From Acanthosepion pharaonis (Eukaryota; Mollusca; Cephalopoda; Sepiida; Sepiidae): a stretch of 64,000 nt of DNA. Positions within the stretch are counted from its first letter, which is position 1. Every line of letters begins with the position of its first letter. The notes beneath the pieces are model-generated. The model saw nothing but the letters and a program-made list of their open reading frames with translations. It did not search any database and was not told where the DNA came from. The stretch lies in the NCBI GenBank assembly GCA_903632075.3, contig CAHIKZ030000126.1, positions 17,501 through 81,500 of the forward strand, given 5' to 3'. Shown piece by piece: positions 61,701-64,000 of this stretch. Made by a program: the position numbers and the translations under genes.

Positions 61701-63334
61701 GTTAAGTCCTAGGGGAAAAATTTGTGAAATTTCAGCTTCTTTCCTATCCATAATCCTCTTTCAATATAGCTGTTTCTCTTGACGCATATAGAAAACAAAG
61801 AGTTCTTGTTTTTAAAAGGAGAAAAGTGCTGCAAACATTCACATGAAGTTAGTGAATGTTTATGGAAAACCTGTATTTAATATAAGCATAGAAAAATGGC
61901 AAGTCAGTAGAGTTAAATGCAATCCTAGAGAGAATGGAGAAACTGACCTTAGGAACAGGGCAGCTGCTTTTTGTGAATGAGGATGAGCTTAAAAGAGGTG
62001 ATAATTATAGATCACAGAAGAAACACTAATGCAAAATTGTGAAAAGCTTCACACTCAGCCTTTGGGAAAGACACAAATCCATTTCATTTTCCACCCATTA
62101 ACTATGGGTTAAATTGTAGGGTATAGACTGGGTTCCCTAACCTTGAGTGGCAACCAGTCTATGAATTCAAAAATGTGGAGAAAAGGTCTTTGTGGAGAGT
62201 TATGATTGCCTGTGCCTAAAGAACAAAAAAGAGAATTTATCTAAACTTAATATGTAATTTGTTACGACTGCTTCTAAAACAATAAAAGAATTAATGCAAA
62301 ACAAAATAACCTAAAACCTGATGCAGGAATTTACTCTATAGCCTGTAATGATTGCCACAAGAAATACATAGGAGAAACTTTGAAGATTAAATGAATATAA
62401 AAGAGATCTTTTACAAAAAACACTCAATGTTTTAGTTGTTCATTGTAATGAATCTGACCATAATTTAAAAAATGCTGCATTTAATTAAAAGAGAAAGTAA
62501 CTAAGAAGAAAATGTATAGAAAGTACATTGATTTCTAAGTCTGCCACAGTAAATTTATACTCGCAACATTTTAACTTTCTTAAATCTTCTGTTGTCAGTG
62601 TGGGATATTTAAAATCAATGGAAATTAATTGTTTATATATTTCCCTTCCTCTACACATAATTCCAACAATAAGAACATTAGTTTAGTCTGATGAAGTTCT
62701 TTTAGACGATGAAACAGGTTGTCATAGATTTCCCACCACAAAAAGAAGAGAGAAAATTGACGGTGGTCAAATGATTCACTAAAAGGAAGAGAAAATTCTT
62801 CCAATTGCTGTTTTGTAAAAAACATTGTATAAAAAAAAAAAAAAAAAAAGAAATAAACCACTAATGTCAAAATATTAAAACAGGATTGAACATGCTAAGA
62901 GACAAAATATAAAATAAATGCATAGAAAACAATGAATTGGTTTAAAAAGAGAAATTGTCAGTGAAATATTGTTACAAACCTGCAGCAAGCCATGGACATA
63001 TTGGGAAAAGTTCTGGATGACCGGACCTTCAAATATTTTGCATAAAGCTTGTACTAAGTCACAAGCAGAACGTCTACGGGTATCAATATCTGGGGAGGAG
63101 GAAAAAAAAAAAATCTTGTAAGCAATTGCTTAATTAAATAAAGTTCTTTAAGGAATCATTTTATTTGCTTGTTAGTGAAACAAGAATAATGTAGTCCTTG
63201 AGACTTTAGTATTTGTAAAGAATGTTTTGAGGAAAGGAGGAAAAAAAAAAAATCATCGAGATACTAACCAGAACCTTCAATATCTCTCCGAATGTATTCT
63301 TCTGGGTTGTCTTCAAATAATTCTTCATCAGCAG
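44215..63334 (-). CDS. CSE1L: CSE1L (exportin-2 / CAS), C-terminal two thirds, 17 exons
   Basis: Exportin-2 binds RanGTP and importin-alpha in the nucleus and returns importin-alpha to the cytoplasm; it is a HEAT-repeat solenoid of the importin-beta superfamily. Exons on the minus strand join in phase as 63269-63334, 62980-63089, 61407-61499, 60431-60515, 59274-59335, 58395-58531, 56194-56297, 55619-55716, 55279-55429, 53638-53834, 53339-53436, 52761-52846, 51770-51851, 50530-50673, 49509-49606, 46328-46461 and 44215-44304. Together they are 1,835 nt, 611 residues plus stop. Every intron is GT-AG. Landmarks shared with human CSE1L, in order: EEYIRRD, DIDTRRR, VVHTYAAH, SENEY, NPSKPHFNHY, YMALFPHLL, LLFQRLQ, KVSGN, AYSQLAFAGKKEHDP. 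The region covers the end of the Cse1 central domain and the CAS_CSE1 C-terminal domain. About 355 N-terminal residues lie beyond the window. No frameshift or stop interrupts the exons. Confidence 0.97.
46328..46461 (-). CDS. CSE1L: CSE1L exon p
   Basis: 134 nt, residues 538-582, GYQIAYSQLAFAGKKEHDPI, matching human GYQTAFSQLAFAGKKEHDPV, then AKSLGKMSLENPGK. It ends in phase 0 with donor GTAAGT. Confidence 0.97.
46462..49508 (-). other. CSE1L intron o/p (3,047 bp)
   Basis: The largest intron. It holds A homopolymers at about 47101-47115 and 47231-47261 and the hairpin at 47344-47417. No coding sequence was recognised; the 99-codon minus frame at 47624-47923 has no motif. Confidence 0.7.
47344..47417. 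repeat. Inverted repeat around a G13 run
   Basis: GATAATTGTATTTTA (47344-47358) and TAAAATACAATTATC (47403-47417) are exact complements. The loop starts with 13 consecutive G. It lies inside a CSE1L intron. Confidence 0.85.
49509..49606 (-). CDS. CSE1L: CSE1L exon o
   Basis: 98 nt, residues 505-537 plus one base, with LFELPQDEEVPEDEHFIEID against human LFELPEDDTIPDEEHFIDIE. It is the acidic segment preceding the conserved DTPG turn. It is followed by the largest intron found (3,047 bp). Confidence 0.97.
50530..50673 (-). CDS. CSE1L: CSE1L exon n
   Basis: 144 nt, residues 457-504 plus two bases, KMFGMVIERLFVADLQKVSG then NIDRKICAVGVTKILTEAP. Human has KMFGMVLEKIIIPEIQKVSG and VEKKICAVGITKLLTECP. 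The donor is GTGAGC. The Trp codon spans the junction with exon o. Confidence 0.97.
51770..51851 (-). CDS. CSE1L: CSE1L exon m
   Basis: 82 nt, residues 430-456 plus two bases, SLLVFFSLFAIKYGATNL, matching human SFLVFINLYCIKYGALAL. The donor is GTAAGT and the acceptor TTGTTTAG. It was placed by homology and phase because both flanks are simple sequence. Confidence 0.94.
52671..52706. repeat. Homopolymer run of about 36 A
   Basis: Longest homopolymer in the window, in the intron just downstream of CSE1L exon l. Read-length errors in such runs are likely. Confidence 0.9.
52761..52846 (-). CDS. CSE1L: CSE1L exon l
   Basis: 86 nt, residues 401-429 plus one base, with NQIFVLLFQRLQSSKTTKYI against human KQIFILLFQRLQNSKTTKFI. 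The acceptor lies behind a sense-strand poly(T) tract. The donor is GTAAAC. A run of about 36 A (52671-52706) lies in the intron just downstream. Confidence 0.97.
53339..53436 (-). CDS. CSE1L: CSE1L exon k
   Basis: 98 nt, residues 369-400 plus two bases, TGLLGAFQKLIASKANDHE then GFYLLNYIIEFMP. This is nearly identical to human PGLLGVFQKLIASKANDHQ. It is flanked by a 201-bp intron upstream and a GTGAGT donor. Confidence 0.97.
53638..53834 (-). CDS. CSE1L: CSE1L exon j
   Basis: 197 nt, the longest coding exon here, residues 303-368. It carries EFVPYIFQILSMLIELQ and YMALFPHLLVPVLWERPGN, then VRLLQAIIEKGSK. Relative to human it is about three residues shorter in the variable linker after EKGSK. 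The acceptor has two nested AG options; reading phase selects the upstream one, which leaves AG as the first exon bases. Confidence 0.96.
55279..55429 (-). CDS. CSE1L: CSE1L exon i
   Basis: 151 nt, residues 253-302 plus one base. It opens with NPSKPHFNHYLFESLCV (human NPSKPHFNHYMFEAICL) and continues through FEEALFQPFTQILQQDVQ. The acceptor is TATTTCAG and the donor GTGAGT. Confidence 0.97.
55619..55716 (-). CDS. CSE1L: CSE1L exon h
   Basis: 98 nt, residues 220-252, ALMRSLSALNESIMPLIP, matching human AIMRSFSLLQEAIIPYIP, then LENLTQKLMIVSK. The acceptor is T-rich ending CTGCAG, and the donor is GTAAGT. The intron to exon i is only 189 bp. Confidence 0.95.
56194..56297 (-). CDS. CSE1L: CSE1L exon g
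   Basis: 104 nt, residues 185-219 plus one base, with NLFKVLTLPSSSENEYVMK against human NLFKALTLPGSSENEYIMK. The acceptor is TTGTCAAG and the donor GTAAAT. Together with exon h it rebuilds the VMKA/IMKA junction exactly. Confidence 0.96.
58395..58531 (-). CDS. CSE1L: CSE1L exon f
   Basis: 137 nt, residues 140-184 plus two bases. It contains AESPVVHTYAAHTIERL, corresponding to human AESIVVHTYAAHALERL, one of the best conserved HEAT helices. The donor is the consensus GTGAGT. The following intron is the third longest here (2,097 bp). Confidence 0.96.
59274..59335 (-). CDS. CSE1L: CSE1L exon e
   Basis: 62 nt, residues 119-139, VLKADALKYIMIFRTQ, matching human VLKADGIKYIMIFRNQ. It is the smallest exon in the window and is flanked by a TTTTTTCCAG acceptor and a GTAAAT donor. 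It is too short to appear as a long open frame and was placed by homology and phase. Confidence 0.94.
60431..60515 (-). CDS. CSE1L: CSE1L exon d
   Basis: 85 nt, residues 91-118 plus the first base of residue 119. It reads HGITQTSNLVNITDFFQTY then ILPELQ; human has HGITQANELVNLTEFFVNHILPDL. The acceptor is TTTCCCACAG and the donor GTAAAA. Confidence 0.95.
60741..60766. repeat. Exact 26-bp match to 1524-1549 (inverted)
   Basis: CTGACAGTCACCATGCAGTG and the following TTGATT are the exact reverse complement of the left arm at 1524. It lies in the CSE1L intron between exons c and d. Confidence 0.85.
61407..61499 (-). CDS. CSE1L: CSE1L exon c
   Basis: 93 nt, exactly 31 codons (residues 60-90), with NWKCKDTAIYLVTSL aligning to human NWKHKDAAIYLVTSL. 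It starts and ends in phase 0. The 1,480-bp intron before it holds retroelement fragments. A run of about 15 T on the sense strand leads into the CTCCAG acceptor. Confidence 0.95.
62150..62225 (+). pseudogene. RTE-like LINE 3' tail in a CSE1L intron
   Basis: GAGTTATGATTGCCTGTGCC and TAAAGAA correspond to GAGTCATGATCGCCTACGTC and TGAAGAA at 36997-37024. It is a short 3' remnant, antisense to CSE1L. Confidence 0.4.
62290..62480 (+). pseudogene. Penelope-like GIY-YIG fragment in a CSE1L intron
   Basis: The plus strand reads DAGIYSIACNDCHKKYIGET, the GIY.I.C..C...YIGET pattern of the GIY-YIG endonuclease of Penelope-like retroelements. Stops follow almost at once. The insertion is antisense to CSE1L. 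Confidence 0.65.
62980..63089 (-). CDS. CSE1L: CSE1L exon b
   Basis: 110 nt encoding window residues 23-59 and starting DIDTRRRSACDLVQALCK, almost identical to the human DIDTRRRAACDLV segment. The donor is the unusual GTTTGT. The acceptor is preceded by a run of T residues and CCTCCTCCCC. The intron to exon a is short (179 bp). Confidence 0.95.
63269..63334 (-). CDS. CSE1L: CSE1L exon a (first in window)
   Basis: 66 nt encoding AADEELFEDNPEEY then IRRDIEGS, matching the human segment around residues 356-377. The first base of the leading Ala codon must come from the upstream exon outside the window. The acceptor is TTTTTATAG and the donor GTTAGT. It ends one base into the Asp codon completed by the next exon. 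Confidence 0.95.
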
Positions 63335-63535
63335 CTATAAAAATAAGTTAAGTTTTCAGCATTAAATTATTTTCTCAATTGATATAGATGCTTACATAGC
63401 AGTGTGAATTTATTATGACCATAGACTTTGTTTTATATCACTTTACACAAAATAAGGAGAAAAAAAAAAAAAATGAAAGTATTTTTAAAAACCTGGAGCA
63501 TACAAAAGTTTAAGTGTGAAGCAGAAAAGATTTTA

Positions 63536-63574
<39 letters not shown>

Positions 63575-64000
63575 ACTAAATGATTTTTCAAACAACACTT
63601 AGAAGAAATACTGTAAAGGTAGCAGCCATCAAACAAAATACGACCTCTACATACAACCCATAATATGTTATATTTAATACATGAAATCTGAATGTAATTC
63701 TAACAATTATTGCAGGACAGATGTATAGTGCGTAATGTACTGATGTAATCATGTAAAGCAATATAAAAAATGATACTCATTTAGCAAAAGCTTGGGACAA
63801 TAAAGTCTAAATTGTTCAAGGCAGAAAGATTGCACAGCACCAATTTTCCAAAGTGGGAGAGTTGGCCTGCATAAAAAATGAAGCTTAAAATCCTGGCCTT
63901 TTATCTTAACACCAGCTGGAAATACATTACTTCACTCTTAGCCAAATAGGAGAAACTAGCCTCAAAGAAATTAATATTTAAATTGAATGATGACTTAATT
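63335..64000 (-). other. 5' part of window: CSE1L intron, upstream exons not seen
   Basis: Contains a run of about 31 A at 63541-63571. I looked for the preceding exon (ending near VPNMEFR in human) and did not find it, so the intron runs past the window end. Confidence 0.7.

Noticed and set aside
62625..62870. 81-codon minus-strand frame in a CSE1L intron
   Set aside because: Exons b and c join directly in phase and match human CSE1L without a gap, so no exon is missing here.

Overview
The window is animal nuclear DNA, very AT-rich (roughly 70% by eye). It is dense in dinucleotide microsatellites, fold-back elements and decayed transposons, and it carries one confidently recognised protein gene. 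That gene has ordinary GT-AG introns, and its protein is clearly collinear with human CSE1L. The long (TA)n/(CA)n/(GT)n tracts, Tc1/mariner fossils, RTE-like and Penelope-like fragments and kilobase AT-rich introns fit a lophotrochozoan, most likely a cephalopod mollusc such as Octopus. The lineage is an inference and no species is claimed.

Layout. Positions 1 to about 44,000 are intergenic as far as I can see. They hold a Penelope-like GIY-YIG fragment (0.4 kb), two MITE-like elements (2.8-3.7 kb), two copies of a TIR element (5.7 and 18.4 kb), minisatellites (5.5, 7.1-8.2 and 25.5 kb), perfect hairpins (9.7 and 22.4 kb), a Tc1 transposase fossil (9.8-10.6 kb) and a likely solo LTR with UUCG-loop hairpins (10.7-11.2 kb). 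A 1.4-kb long inverted repeat lies at 12.8-14.2 kb. A complete but dead Tc1-like element with about 215-bp inverted repeats sits inside a TA microsatellite (14.6-16.2 kb). LINE 3' tails are at 28-29 kb, an RTE-type reverse transcriptase tail at 36.6-37.0 kb and a mariner-type element with a broken transposase at 37.1-39.2 kb.

The right third (44,215-63,334, minus strand) is CSE1L (exportin-2/CAS), the receptor that carries importin-alpha back to the cytoplasm with RanGTP. I could place 17 consecutive coding exons, including the short last one, giving 611 residues to the stop codon. These correspond to about residue 356 to the C-terminus of the 971-residue human protein. Reading phase is kept across all 16 internal junctions. 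The N-terminal third lies beyond position 64,000. Introns of this gene hold poly(A)/poly(T) runs and retroelement scraps but almost none of the long TA/CA arrays seen to the left.

I found no sign of a new multi-gene system. The most unusual material is the set of fold-back structures, which would give long double-stranded RNA if transcribed, and an orphan exon-like block near 21.5-21.8 kb.
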